Positions 10,483 through 19,061 of a DNA stretch of 64,000 nt are shown one piece after another. The stretch spans positions 1 to 64,000 of the forward strand of contig DAIDHO010000004.1 in the NCBI GenBank assembly GCA_027459675.1, read 5' to 3'. The translations under genes were made by a program, and so were the position numbers. A model generated the notes under the pieces. The model was not told the DNA's origin and searched no databases. It saw only the letters and a program-made list of their open reading frames with translations. The number at the start of each line of letters is the position of its first letter. The first letter of the stretch is position 1. This DNA comes from Parachlamydiales bacterium. GTDB taxonomy: Bacteria; Chlamydiota; Chlamydiia; Chlamydiales; Rhabdochlamydiaceae.

Positions 10483-12405
10483 ATGGTAGATAGCAAGCGG
10501 CTTGAAACTGGAAGGGGGGATATAGACTTATCTGCTCTGCCATATGGAGGGCGCAGGCCGAAATTAAAGTTTGAAAGGGACTTGAGTATAGAATCAGAGT
10601 ATCCAGACATCGTGCTTGAATCTTTAAAAGAATGGTTCCCTGATCCCTCTTTTTTACAGATTTCTAAAGACCAGACAACCGAGGCGTTTTTATCTCAATT
10701 CAATCAATCCCTGCCGCTATTTAAGTGGAAATGGATCGGGCCTCAATTAAGGCTTCATTTTAGCTGCCGCCATCAATTCAACAGCGCTCAATTTTTCTTT
10801 GAAATGATTCATCGATGGCTTCTTCCTGGAAGAAGGTTGAACGTCTCTTCTCTCTTTTCATCAAATTTTTATTTTAACTTTGCACCTCATACTCTTTTTA
10901 CGATGTCAGAGATGTCCCTTGGGATAGAGTCTCACGTTTCGCGTGAACAAATCGAGTACAATCTCCAAGTTATTGAGACAGAAATCCGCCTTGGGATGGT
11001 CTCGGTCTATCATGCAAGCCGACTCTTAGAGACGCATTTTAATGCTCCACAGCAAAAAAACAGTCAAATCCAAGAAAAAATCGCGAAGCTGTTAGAGCGA
11101 AATCCGCATGAAATTGATTACGACATTTTCGGGCTCGCCCAGCAAGTCATGGTCCTGAGTCGAGAAGAATTTAAAATGCATAGATCCGCAGCCCATTTAA
11201 GCCGGATGATTGCCGCCAGTTATCTACTGAAAAAATCGATTGAAAAAGCGCAAGAAGTAAGTCCTGAGCAGCGGCATGTAAGACTTAAAATGGCCCCGGT
11301 GGTCCTTGATCTACCGTGGGGACCTAAGAAAGTGATAGGAATCTGTACGTGTATCAATTTGCTCAGCCCTCAGGAGTTATTTGAGGAGAGGCATTTTCTC
11401 CAAGCCCTTCAAAAAGAAATATCGCCCTTCAAAGTGGTTTCCGATTCTTTTTACTCCTATAAAGGGCCTAACCAAGATATCGTAGTGCTTTATTTAGAAA
11501 TTGAAAGGGAAAATGGAGATTTTTTTTCCTTCAAAGATCTCCCACGAATTAAACAATCTCTTCTCAACGAAATTCCACACGCCGTGGGGGTTCCTTTAAA
11601 ATCTATTTTTATGCCACGCAATGAGGAAGAAATTTTGCGATATATTGTAGCCCTCTCAGGCCAATTGCGGTTTGTAAAAGACGCTCCTCAACTCATTTTA
11701 ATGTTCGATGAGCAAAAAGAAGGAGAGCTCTGCTTTACAGTCATTGTAGTCCGTATTCTGTTTCCTACAAGTTACTCTATTCAATATCTTTTTAGTCAAA
11801 CCGACACTTGTTTGAAATTCACCCCCGATCGAGTCAAAAGAGTCGGATTTTTACGTAAAAGATATCCTAAAGAAGCCACTGTATTTCGAGTTCACCTTTC
11901 TTCTCATCCTTTCTTACGTCCGGATCTTTCAATCGACCTTTTTCGGGCACGCAGGGCTGTTTTTAAGGAGCTCGAGAAGGTACTGGGTCAAGTCCGAGAT
12001 TATACCGGTGGGATGCTTGCAAAGCAGGTGGAATTGATCGAGGAGGTGCAAGAAATTCTAGGAGATTCCGAGCAACTTTTGGAGCCTTTTTTCCATGCTC
12101 TCTATCCTGTAGAGGCACGGAGCTTTTTACACCCGGAGCAAGTTAAAAATTGGTTTATGCTTTGGAAAGAGCTCCTCGAATTTCCTGAAGATCAGCTAAG
12201 ATTGGATCGAGATCATACAGCTGTGTATGTGATGGGGGTCGTTTCGCTGATGCCGGAGCTGGACCCTGCAGACTTTGCAGAAGGACAGCTGATGATCGTT
12301 CGGCCTGAATATCAAGAAAAATATCTAGGCTATCTGTTTATTTCTTCGGATGTGGAAGAGCAACAATCGTTCTTATTGAAATTTCAAAAAAATATTGAGA
12401 TTTGA
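10483..12405 (+). CDS. Unrecognised 640-aa protein
   Basis: I do not recognise a family. The protein is long and well composed, without a signal peptide or membrane segments, and is a mix of helical and beta stretches. It starts with a charged region (MVDSKRLETGRGDIDLSAL). Later segments such as LRFVKDAPQLILMFDEQKEG and LSSHPFLRPDLSIDLFRARR show normal folded-protein composition. ATG at 10483 has a GAGGAA site 5-6 bases upstream and a strong promoter. It stands 35 bp before rpe and opens the plus-strand block, divergent from rpsA. It is probably a cytoplasmic protein particular to this lineage; no function can be assigned. Confidence 0.75.
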   Translation: MVDSKRLETGRGDIDLSALPYGGRRPKLKFERDLSIESEYPDIVLESLKEWFPDPSFLQISKDQTTEAFLSQFNQSLPLFKWKWIGPQLRLHFSCRHQFNSAQFFFEMIHRWLLPGRRLNVSSLFSSNFYFNFAPHTLFTMSEMSLGIESHVSREQIEYNLQVIETEIRLGMVSVYHASRLLETHFNAPQQKNSQIQEKIAKLLERNPHEIDYDIFGLAQQVMVLSREEFKMHRSAAHLSRMIAASYLLKKSIEKAQEVSPEQRHVRLKMAPVVLDLPWGPKKVIGICTCINLLSPQELFEERHFLQALQKEISPFKVVSDSFYSYKGPNQDIVVLYLEIERENGDFFSFKDLPRIKQSLLNEIPHAVGVPLKSIFMPRNEEEILRYIVALSGQLRFVKDAPQLILMFDEQKEGELCFTVIVVRILFPTSYSIQYLFSQTDTCLKFTPDRVKRVGFLRKRYPKEATVFRVHLSSHPFLRPDLSIDLFRARRAVFKELEKVLGQVRDYTGGMLAKQVELIEEVQEILGDSEQLLEPFFHALYPVEARSFLHPEQVKNWFMLWKELLEFPEDQLRLDRDHTAVYVMGVVSLMPELDPADFAEGQLMIVRPEYQEKYLGYLFISSDVEEQQSFLLKFQKNIEI

Positions 12406-12440
12406 CGGGATCATAGAAGAGGCTTTAAGATTTAAGAACA

Positions 12441-13112
12441 ATGGAAGCTCCACTTTCTAAAAAAAAGAACCTTAAAATTTTTCCCTCTATGCTGTCAGGA
12501 GACTTTGGTCATTTGGCGGATGAAGCAAAGCGCGCTGAAGAAGCGGGGGCCGACGGTCTTCATCTCGATATTATGGATGGCCATTTTGTTCCTAATATCA
12601 CCTTTGGCCCCAAAGTTGTAGCCGCTATCAATCGAGCTACCTCGCTCTTTCTCGATATCCATTTGATGATTTATAATCCTTATGAGTATATCGAGCGATT
12701 TGTGGAAGCGGGAGCAGATAGTGTTACTTTTCATTTGGAAGCGACTGAAGATGTGCATCCTACGTTGGATTATATTCGGAAATGCGGAGTCAGGCGAGGT
12801 CTAGCTCTTTCTCCAGAGACTTCTGTTGAGATGGTTCAAAAATTTCTCGCTCATACCGATCTCATCCTTTTAATGAGTGTAAGACCTGGCTTTGGGGGAC
12901 AAGAATTTATGCCTCAAGTTCTCAAAAAAATAGAGTATACAAGGGCGCTTGCTCATCGAGTAGGAATCGATCATTTAGATATTCAGGTAGATGGAGGAAT
13001 TAATCCCGAAACAGGTGCTAGATGTGCCAAAGCGGGAGCCCATATCCTTGTCTCAGGGCATTATCTCTATAAATCCCCTGATATGAAAAAAGCAATCGAG
13101 AAATTAAGATGA
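12441..13112 (+). CDS. rpe: Ribulose-phosphate 3-epimerase
   Basis: Interconverts ribulose-5-phosphate and xylulose-5-phosphate in the pentose phosphate pathway. A TIM-barrel sequence with all family marks: FPSMLSGDFGHLADE (catalytic region), LHLDIMDGHFVPNITFGP (metal-binding His and Asp), DIHLMIYNP, LLMSVRPGFGGQEFMP (phosphate grip) and VDGGINPETG. The protein has a 12-residue charged leader before the barrel. It overlaps the next gene by 4 bp (ATGA type). The other pentose-phosphate gene here is rpiA at 53905. Confidence 0.97.
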   Translation: MEAPLSKKKNLKIFPSMLSGDFGHLADEAKRAEEAGADGLHLDIMDGHFVPNITFGPKVVAAINRATSLFLDIHLMIYNPYEYIERFVEAGADSVTFHLEATEDVHPTLDYIRKCGVRRGLALSPETSVEMVQKFLAHTDLILLMSVRPGFGGQEFMPQVLKKIEYTRALAHRVGIDHLDIQVDGGINPETGARCAKAGAHILVSGHYLYKSPDMKKAIEKLR

Positions 13113-14071
13113 AAAAAATAGTCACTATTGGGGGCGGGACTGGTAACTTCACAGTGCTAAAGGGACTGCGCAACTACGATGTCGATATCAGTGCCATCGT
13201 TTCGATGGCAGATGATGGCGGAAGTACAGGGATTTTGCGCGATGAGCTGGGAGTGCTTCCCCCCGGTGATGTAAGACAGTGTTTAGTCGCTCTATCTGAT
13301 TCATCTCGTCTCATGCGAAGTCTCATGAATTACCGCTTTGAACAAGGAGGGCTTGTCGGCCACAGCTTTGGCAATCTTCTTCTCTCGGCTCTGGAGAAAG
13401 TAACCGGAAGCTTTGAAAAGGCAGTCGAAGAGGTGGGCAAAATCCTCTATATCAAAGGGAAAGTAATTCCTGTAACGACTCACCAGGTTCGTCTTAAAAT
13501 GATTTTAAAGAATTGCAAGCTTCTTGAGGGCGAGCGCGAGATTTATATGTCACATGAGATTGAAAATGGGTATAGCAGTATTTATCTGGAGCCCTATCCA
13601 AAAGCCAACCCCCATGCCATTAATGAAATTATGAACGCCGATGTGATCGTAGTGGGGCCTGGAGGCCTCCATACCTCTTTGATTCCGAACTTTCTTGTGG
13701 AAGGGGTGAGTGAAGCGCTCATGCAAAGCGATGCAAAGAAAATTTTTGTAGTGAACCTTATGAATCGGCGGGGACAAACCTCTCATTTTAAAGTGAGCGA
13801 TTATTTAAAAGAGATTGAGCGTTTTATTGGAGCCGATATTTTTGATTATATTCTCGTCAATAATCAAAACCCTCCTAAAGAATTGATTGCTCTTTATGCT
13901 GAAGAGGGAGATCTTATAAAAAATGATCTGAATGATGATAGGGTGCAACAAGCTCCTCTTTTAGGAGAGCTGCGACACGGTGCCAAAAAAGACCTCATGA
14001 AACGAAGTTTGATTCGTCATGATTGTAAAAAATTAGCCAGTGAGTTGATGAAAATTGTTGATCATCTTTGA
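13109..14071 (+). CDS. yvcK: YvcK/GlmR-family gluconeogenesis factor (CofD-like fold)
   Basis: UDP-sugar-binding regulator that in Bacillus links carbon status to peptidoglycan precursor synthesis. The start KKIVTIGGGTGNFTVLKGL and the segment VSMADDGGSTGILRDELG are diagnostic, followed by LPPGDVRQCLVALSD and VVGPGGLHTSLIPNFLVEGV. At 320 aa it has the usual length. It is embedded between rpe and a HAD hydrolase with short overlaps, so an operon is likely. Its role in an obligate intracellular bacterium is inferred from family knowledge only. Confidence 0.92.
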   Translation: MKKIVTIGGGTGNFTVLKGLRNYDVDISAIVSMADDGGSTGILRDELGVLPPGDVRQCLVALSDSSRLMRSLMNYRFEQGGLVGHSFGNLLLSALEKVTGSFEKAVEEVGKILYIKGKVIPVTTHQVRLKMILKNCKLLEGEREIYMSHEIENGYSSIYLEPYPKANPHAINEIMNADVIVVGPGGLHTSLIPNFLVEGVSEALMQSDAKKIFVVNLMNRRGQTSHFKVSDYLKEIERFIGADIFDYILVNNQNPPKELIALYAEEGDLIKNDLNDDRVQQAPLLGELRHGAKKDLMKRSLIRHDCKKLASELMKIVDHL

Positions 14072-14720
14072 TTTAGACGACACATTGATCGATACCACCG
14101 GTTCGATCACCCCCATTCAGCTGGAAAAGGCGCTTCATCAGATGATGGAAGCAGGCCTTGAGGTGGGCAGTTTTGAAGAGGCTTTAAAAGTGCTTAAAAG
14201 AATGGATTTTTCCTCCGAAAGTGCCTCTCAAACACTCAAAGAATTTCTTGAGCTTGTGGACGCTGACCCTGCACTTCTTTCAGTAGGGGAAGCAGTAGTC
14301 TATGGAGACCTTCCTGCAGATTTAGCGGTGTTCCCCCTGGATTATGCAGTGGAAGTGTTAAACCATTTAAAGGAAAGTCACCAATTAGCACTTGTGTCTA
14401 TTGGAAAGCCGCATCAACAGCTTCTGAAGATGAAAAATGCTGGTCTAGATTCAACAATTTTTAGTAAGATCGTGATCTCTGAGAAAGAAGATAAAAAATC
14501 TTTTTATCAAGAAGTTTTAGACGAACTTAATATAAGTCCCTCTAAAACCCTTGTGTGTGGAGACCGTGTAAAACGAGATTTAACACCTGCAAAAGCACTC
14601 GGCTGCAGGACCATTCAGATGTTGTGGGGAAGGGGACTTTCTTCCACACGGAATGCCTCAGATGTGGATTTTACCATCCGGCAGCTGAGTCAAATACAAG
14701 AAATAATAGAAGGACTATGA
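14055..14720 (+). CDS. HAD-superfamily hydrolase
   Basis: Small haloacid-dehalogenase-type phosphatase. Motif I is at the very start (FDLDDTLIDTT, nucleophile and acid Asp). Motif II is LVSIGKP (Ser, replacing the usual Thr/Ser context), and motif III/IV appears as KTLVCGDRVKRDLTPAKALG. An inserted helical cap lies at residues ~20-95. It overlaps yvcK by 17 bp and the following efp by ATGA, so the three are translated together. Substrate is unknown; phosphoglycolate- or nucleotidase-like subfamilies are possible. Confidence 0.85.
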   Translation: MLIIFDLDDTLIDTTGSITPIQLEKALHQMMEAGLEVGSFEEALKVLKRMDFSSESASQTLKEFLELVDADPALLSVGEAVVYGDLPADLAVFPLDYAVEVLNHLKESHQLALVSIGKPHQQLLKMKNAGLDSTIFSKIVISEKEDKKSFYQEVLDELNISPSKTLVCGDRVKRDLTPAKALGCRTIQMLWGRGLSSTRNASDVDFTIRQLSQIQEIIEGL

Positions 14721-15274
14721 GTACGACAAATCAACTAACGCCTGGGGTGACCATCTCTTTGGATGGAAGAATTTACCGTGTAGAATCATGTCTTAAAGTG
14801 ACTATGGCTAAAGGAACTCCCTTTATCAAGGTCAAGCTGAAAGACCTTATCACAGATGAGATGATTGAGAAAAATTTTAAAGTGGGCCAGGCCATTCAGG
14901 AAGTGGCCCTTTCAGAGCGCAAACTCGAATATCTTTACTTGGAAGGAAAAGATTATCTTTTTCTCGATGTTGGCAATTTAGAGCAGGTCCTGGTTCCTGC
15001 CAGTGTAATTGGAGAAAAAGTTAATTTTCTGAAAGAAGGAATTGATATCAAGGCAATGAGTTACGGAGCTTCCATTTTTTCTGTGGAGCTCCCTCAATTT
15101 TTAGAACTTATGGTCGTCAAAACGGAGTCGTCCGAAGCTGCCTCTCCGCTTTCTAATGGAACCAAAACCGCTGTTCTTGAAACCGGTGCTAAAATTGAGG
15201 TTCCTCTCTTTGTGGAAACAGGAGATATTGTTAAAGTAGATACCCATACATCTGAATGGATTCAACGAGTGTAA
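14717..15274 (+). CDS. efp: Elongation factor P
   Basis: Helps ribosomes pass polyproline stretches. The frame is open far upstream inside the HAD gene, but ATG at 14717 (MSTTNQLTPGVTISLDGRIY) gives the standard ~185 aa size, overlaps the HAD stop as ATGA and has AGGA upstream. Three OB/KOW domains are present, ending VPLFVETGDIVKVDTHTSEW. The residue normally modified at the tip of domain I lies in the segment KVTMAKGTPFIKVKLKDL, with Lys in the AKGTPF loop. In Chlamydia an efp copy precedes accB-accC, as here. Confidence 0.95.
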   Translation: MSTTNQLTPGVTISLDGRIYRVESCLKVTMAKGTPFIKVKLKDLITDEMIEKNFKVGQAIQEVALSERKLEYLYLEGKDYLFLDVGNLEQVLVPASVIGEKVNFLKEGIDIKAMSYGASIFSVELPQFLELMVVKTESSEAASPLSNGTKTAVLETGAKIEVPLFVETGDIVKVDTHTSEWIQRV

Positions 15275-15403
15275 GAATATGTTGCAAAAAAATATTTTAG
15301 CCCTTTGGGGGAGACTTTCAGCTTCTAAGAACCGTAAAATTGCCAAAAATTTTTTTTTGAGACCTGTTCTAAAGGCTCTCTCTAAACTTAAGGAGTTTTT
15401 GTT

Positions 15404-15877
15404 GTGGAACTGAAGCAAATCAAAGAACTGGTTTCGTTGATGGAAAAGGCGGGTTTAAAAAAAATCCGTATCAAAGATAAAGATCGATACGAAATCGAAC
15501 TCGAAAAGCACGATGATCAGCCCCCCCCTTCTCTTCCCCAAATCGTTACGCATTCCCACCCGGAGATTCATTCTAAATTAAATATGAATACACGCCCTCT
15601 TCATCATGAAGAAACAGGTAAAGAAGGGGAGAAAAAAGTTGAAGGCAAGTTTATCACAGCTCCTCTCGTAGGAACAGTTTATCATGCATCTTCCCCTGAA
15701 GATCCTCCTTTTATCAAAATAGGGGATCGCGTGGATGAAAACACTGTCGTCTGTATCATCGAAGCGATGAAAGTGATGAATGAAGTGAAGGCAGGAGTCA
15801 GTGGAGTGGTGGCTGAAATTTTGGTCAGTAACGCGCATCCTGTCGAATTTGGCGCCAAACTGGTCCGAATTGTGTGA
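15404..15877 (+). CDS. accB: Acetyl-CoA carboxylase biotin carboxyl carrier protein
   Basis: Carries biotin for the first step of fatty acid synthesis. Start is GTG at 15404, with AAGGAG about 8-9 bases upstream. The N-terminal helix (ELKQIKELVSLMEKAGLKKI) is followed by a variable linker, and the C-terminal biotinyl domain has EAMKVMNEV with the acceptor lysine at about residue 123. Length 157 aa is normal. It overlaps the accC reading frame by 4 bp, and the 129-bp gap before it holds no gene. Confidence 0.96.
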   Translation: MELKQIKELVSLMEKAGLKKIRIKDKDRYEIELEKHDDQPPPSLPQIVTHSHPEIHSKLNMNTRPLHHEETGKEGEKKVEGKFITAPLVGTVYHASSPEDPPFIKIGDRVDENTVVCIIEAMKVMNEVKAGVSGVVAEILVSNAHPVEFGAKLVRIV

Positions 15878-15885
15878 GAACCCGT

Positions 15886-17268
15886 ATGAAAAAGATTCTC
15901 ATTGCTAATCGAGGTGAAATTGCTATACGAGTGATCAGAGCATGCCATGAACTGGGAATTCAAACGGTGGCTGTCCATTCTCAAGTTGATAGCGAATCGC
16001 TCCATGTACTCCTGGCAGATGAATCGATTTGTATTGGCGAAGCGCCCGCCCTGAAATCGTATTTAAAAGCCTCTAATATTCTATCGGCCTGTGAAATTAC
16101 GGGCGCTGATGCTGTCCATCCTGGGTATGGATTTCTGTCCGAAAATGCTAACTTTGCCTCGATTTGCGCAAGCTGCGGCGTGAATTTTATTGGTCCTTCT
16201 TCGGATTCGATTGCCCTGCTAGGCGACAAAGCCAAAGCTAAAGCGGTTGCAAAAAGTGTGAAATGTCCGACTATTCCGGGCTCGGATGGCGTCGTGGCTG
16301 ACATCAAAGCAGGACTTAAAGAGGCCCAGAAATTAGGATATCCCGTTTTCATCAAGGCGGTTGCAGGGGGCGGCGGTAAAGGCATCCGAATTGCCCACGA
16401 TCCAGATGAGTTTGTCCGTCAATTTGCGGCTGCTCGAACTGAAGCCGAAAGCAGCTTCAATAACCCAAATGTCTATCTTGAGAAAATGATTGTTAACCCC
16501 CGCCATATCGAAATCCAAGTCATTGGAGATCAGCATGGGAACTATGCTTACCTTTTTGAAAGAGACTGCACCATTCAGCGTCGCCGTCAAAAATTGATCG
16601 AAGAGTGCCCCAGCCCTATTCTCACAGAAAGTCTCCGTAAAAAAATTTGTGAGGCAGCGATCTCCATTGTTAAAGCTGTGAAATATTATTCGGTAGGAAC
16701 AGTCGAATTTTTGCTCGATGAAGAAATGAATTTTTATTTCATGGAAGTCAACACCCGTATTCAAGTTGAGCATACGATTACAGAAGAGCTGACAGGAATT
16801 GACCTTGTCGCTGAGCAAATCCGCATTGCGAGAGGAGAAAAACTCAGTTTCCGCCAGAAAGACCTCTCGATGAGGGGACACATCCTCCAGTTCCGTATCA
16901 ATGCTGAAGATCCCGCAAAAAATTTTGCTCCCTGCCCCGGCCTTTTGGAATATTACATTCCTCCGGGAGGGCCTCACGTGCGCGTCGATAGTGCCTGTTA
17001 TGCGGGCTATCGTATCCCGCCGAACTATGACTCGATGGTGGCTAAGCTTATTGTAAAAGGAAAAGATCGTTCGCGTGCAATCGCCGTGGGAAAAAGAGCT
17101 CTCAAAGAGTTTCATATCGGAGGGATTCTGACGACAATACCATTCCACCTCTATATGCTCGACGATGAGAGATTTTTAAAGTCTGATTATCCCATTACTT
17201 ACATTGATCAGCTGATTAACGAAGGGTGTCAATTCATCCCCGAACAATTCATCTCTGAAAAGGATTAG
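15886..17268 (+). CDS. accC: Acetyl-CoA carboxylase, biotin carboxylase subunit
   Basis: ATP-grasp enzyme that carboxylates the biotin on AccB. The N-terminal part is KKILIANRGEIAIRVIRACHELG, then GYGFLSENANFA, the glycine-rich ATP lid AVAGGGGKGIRIA, and the catalytic EVNTRIQVEHTITEE. ATG at 15886 is chosen because it gives the usual N-terminus; a GTG at 15874 overlapping the accB stop would add four residues (MRTR) and cannot be excluded. Length ~460 aa is as in E. coli. The carboxyltransferase alpha subunit accA is elsewhere in the window (59070). Confidence 0.96.
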   Translation: MKKILIANRGEIAIRVIRACHELGIQTVAVHSQVDSESLHVLLADESICIGEAPALKSYLKASNILSACEITGADAVHPGYGFLSENANFASICASCGVNFIGPSSDSIALLGDKAKAKAVAKSVKCPTIPGSDGVVADIKAGLKEAQKLGYPVFIKAVAGGGGKGIRIAHDPDEFVRQFAAARTEAESSFNNPNVYLEKMIVNPRHIEIQVIGDQHGNYAYLFERDCTIQRRRQKLIEECPSPILTESLRKKICEAAISIVKAVKYYSVGTVEFLLDEEMNFYFMEVNTRIQVEHTITEELTGIDLVAEQIRIARGEKLSFRQKDLSMRGHILQFRINAEDPAKNFAPCPGLLEYYIPPGGPHVRVDSACYAGYRIPPNYDSMVAKLIVKGKDRSRAIAVGKRALKEFHIGGILTTIPFHLYMLDDERFLKSDYPITYIDQLINEGCQFIPEQFISEKD

Positions 17269-17271
17269 TGG

Positions 17272-18159
17272 ATGCGTGGAATTATTTTAGCAGGAGGGAA
17301 AGGAACACGTTTATATCCTTTGACTAAAGCAACCTGTAAACAGCTGCTGCCCGTGTTTGATAAACCCCTCATTTATTATCCTCTAGCAACTCTCATGCAG
17401 GCAGGGATTAGAGAGGTCCTCATTATCTCAAATCCTCAAGACGTTCCTCGCTTTCAAGCTCTTTTTGAAGATGGATCCCATTTGGGTCTTAAGATCTCTT
17501 ACGCTATTCAGCAGGAGCCTCGAGGGATTGCAGAAGCTTTTCTCATTGGAGAGTCTTTTATTGGAGATGATTCCCTCGCGCTCATCTTGGGAGACAACAT
17601 CTTCTATGGACATGATCTTCCCGCCGTTGTTAAGCCTTGTACGGAGATATCTCAAGGAGCCATCGTATTTGGTTATGAAGTCAAAGATCCTGAGCGGTAT
17701 GGAGTGATTGCTCTTGACGATCATCAAAAAATCACCGCCATCGTTGAAAAGCCGACAGTGGCGCCCTCTCCGTATGCCGTCACAGGACTCTACTTCTATG
17801 ACGCCCAGGTGGTGGAAATAGCCCGTTCTCTTAAGCCATCAGAACGGGGAGAGCTGGAAGTCACAGATATCAACAACATTTATCTTGAGAAGAGACAACT
17901 CGAGGTGCGTCTGCTGGGACGTGGGTTTACCTGGCTTGATACAGGGACGCACGATGCGCTTCAAAAAGCCTCTACGTATGTGCAAACCATTCAAGAAAGG
18001 CAAGGAATTCAGCTGGCTTGTCTCGAAGAAATTGCTTTTCAAAATGGGTGGATTTCTCTTTCCGACCTTGAAATGCTAGCAAGGCGGGCTTCCCCAAGTG
18101 ACTATGGCCTTTATTTGCACACGCTTTGCAGACGCTCTTTGATCCCTTCTTCGTCTTAG
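17272..18159 (+). CDS. rfbA: Glucose-1-phosphate thymidylyltransferase
   Basis: Makes dTDP-glucose from dTTP and glucose-1-phosphate. Highly typical RmlA: RGIILAGGKGTRLYPLTKAT (nucleotide-binding), CKQLLPVFDKPLIYYPL, EPRGIAEAFLIGE, LGDNIFYGHDL, RYGVIALD and GFTWLDTGTHDAL. Full length at 295 aa. It begins 3 bp after accC, but no rfbB, rfbC or rfbD genes are in the window. Unless they lie elsewhere, dTDP-rhamnose synthesis is not supported and dTDP-glucose may feed another glycosyltransferase. A weak hairpin with a T-run follows at about 18190-18215. Confidence 0.95.
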   Translation: MRGIILAGGKGTRLYPLTKATCKQLLPVFDKPLIYYPLATLMQAGIREVLIISNPQDVPRFQALFEDGSHLGLKISYAIQQEPRGIAEAFLIGESFIGDDSLALILGDNIFYGHDLPAVVKPCTEISQGAIVFGYEVKDPERYGVIALDDHQKITAIVEKPTVAPSPYAVTGLYFYDAQVVEIARSLKPSERGELEVTDINNIYLEKRQLEVRLLGRGFTWLDTGTHDALQKASTYVQTIQERQGIQLACLEEIAFQNGWISLSDLEMLARRASPSDYGLYLHTLCRRSLIPSSS

Positions 18160-18234
18160 ACACCGGATTCTGATACCCATACGGATAAAATTCCAAGGCT
18201 TTGGTTTTTTTATAAATTAGATCTCCTATCTCTT

Positions 18235-18915
18235 TTAGAAGTTTTCAAGGGAATGCGACATATTGCAATGAAGAGTGATTTTATCCACCACTTCATCCAA
18301 ATTATCGGTAATTGTGAACAATTTTAGATCTTCAGGATCGATATAGCCGTGTTTAAGTGTCATTTCCATCAGCCATTTTAAGGCCCCCTCCCAAAACGTA
18401 GCTCCTACCAAGAAAACGGGAAAGCGCGAAATCTTTTTAGTTTTAATCAAAGTTAAAGCTTCAAAAAGCTCATCCAGTGTTCCAAATCCTCCTGGAAAAA
18501 CTACAAAAGCTTGCGCATACCTAACAAACATGACTTTTCTGATAAAAAAGTAACGAAATTTGAGTAAAAATTTCTCATCAATAAAGGGGTTGGGATGCTC
18601 TTCCGTTGGAAGGTCGATACAAAGACCACAAGACTTACCTCCTGCTGCTTGTGCTCCCTCATTGGCCGCTTCCATAATCCCAGGGCCTCCTCCCGTAATA
18701 ACCCCCAAGCCTTTTTTTACAATTTTAGAGGCAAAAACAGCGGCTTGCTCATAAAAAGGGTCGGTGCCTTTTGTTTGAGCTCCTCCAAAAATAGCTACAG
18801 AAGGTCCTAGGGCCGTCATGGTTCCAAAACCATCCACAAATTCCGAAAGGATGCGGAAGATCCTCCACGCATCCCAATCGAGCCTTTTTCTTTCTTCCGA
18901 GTCCATATGCCCCAT
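18235..18915 (-). CDS. LOG-family protein (TIGR00730-type nucleoside monophosphate phosphoribohydrolase-like)
   Basis: Rossmann-like protein of the lysine decarboxylase-like/LOG family. The two signatures are GGGPGIMEAANEGAQAAGG and PGGFGTLDELFEALTLIKT, the second carrying the catalytic glutamate. Family members cleave nucleoside 5'-monophosphates to free base and ribose-5-phosphate. The N-terminal ~30 residues (DWDAWRIFRILSEFVDGF) are helical and usual for the longer bacterial subgroup. It is convergent with rfbA. The real substrate is not shown. Confidence 0.88.
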   Translation of the reverse strand: MGHMDSEERKRLDWDAWRIFRILSEFVDGFGTMTALGPSVAIFGGAQTKGTDPFYEQAAVFASKIVKKGLGVITGGGPGIMEAANEGAQAAGGKSCGLCIDLPTEEHPNPFIDEKFLLKFRYFFIRKVMFVRYAQAFVVFPGGFGTLDELFEALTLIKTKKISRFPVFLVGATFWEGALKWLMEMTLKHGYIDPEDLKLFTITDNLDEVVDKITLHCNMSHSLENF

Positions 18916-19009
18916 AACTAAAAGAAAAACTTTTTAAATGCAATCACATAGAGGTATTTAAGATCTTTAACGCTGTTATTCTAAGAAATAGGCTCAAAAA
19001 GTGCATAGA

Positions 19010-19028
19010 TTAAGCAAGAGGTCTATTT
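19010..19028 (+). repeat. Dispersed repeat copy 1 (core TTAAGCAAGAGGTCT)
   Basis: TTAAGCAAGAGGTCTATTT lies in the gap between the LOG gene and the YitT gene. The same core occurs at 22089-22104 and, in altered form, near 35966-35996 and 45889-45919. Confidence 0.65.
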
Positions 19029-19061
19029 TATCGGAATATAAAACCCGTTGAATCGCATATC

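Noticed and set aside
14555-14716. Upstream extension of the efp frame
   Set aside because: Lies inside the HAD hydrolase gene; ATG 14717 gives the normal EF-P N-terminus.
18190-18215. Hairpin plus T-run after rfbA as a terminator
   Set aside because: The stem is only about 4 bp; too weak to list.
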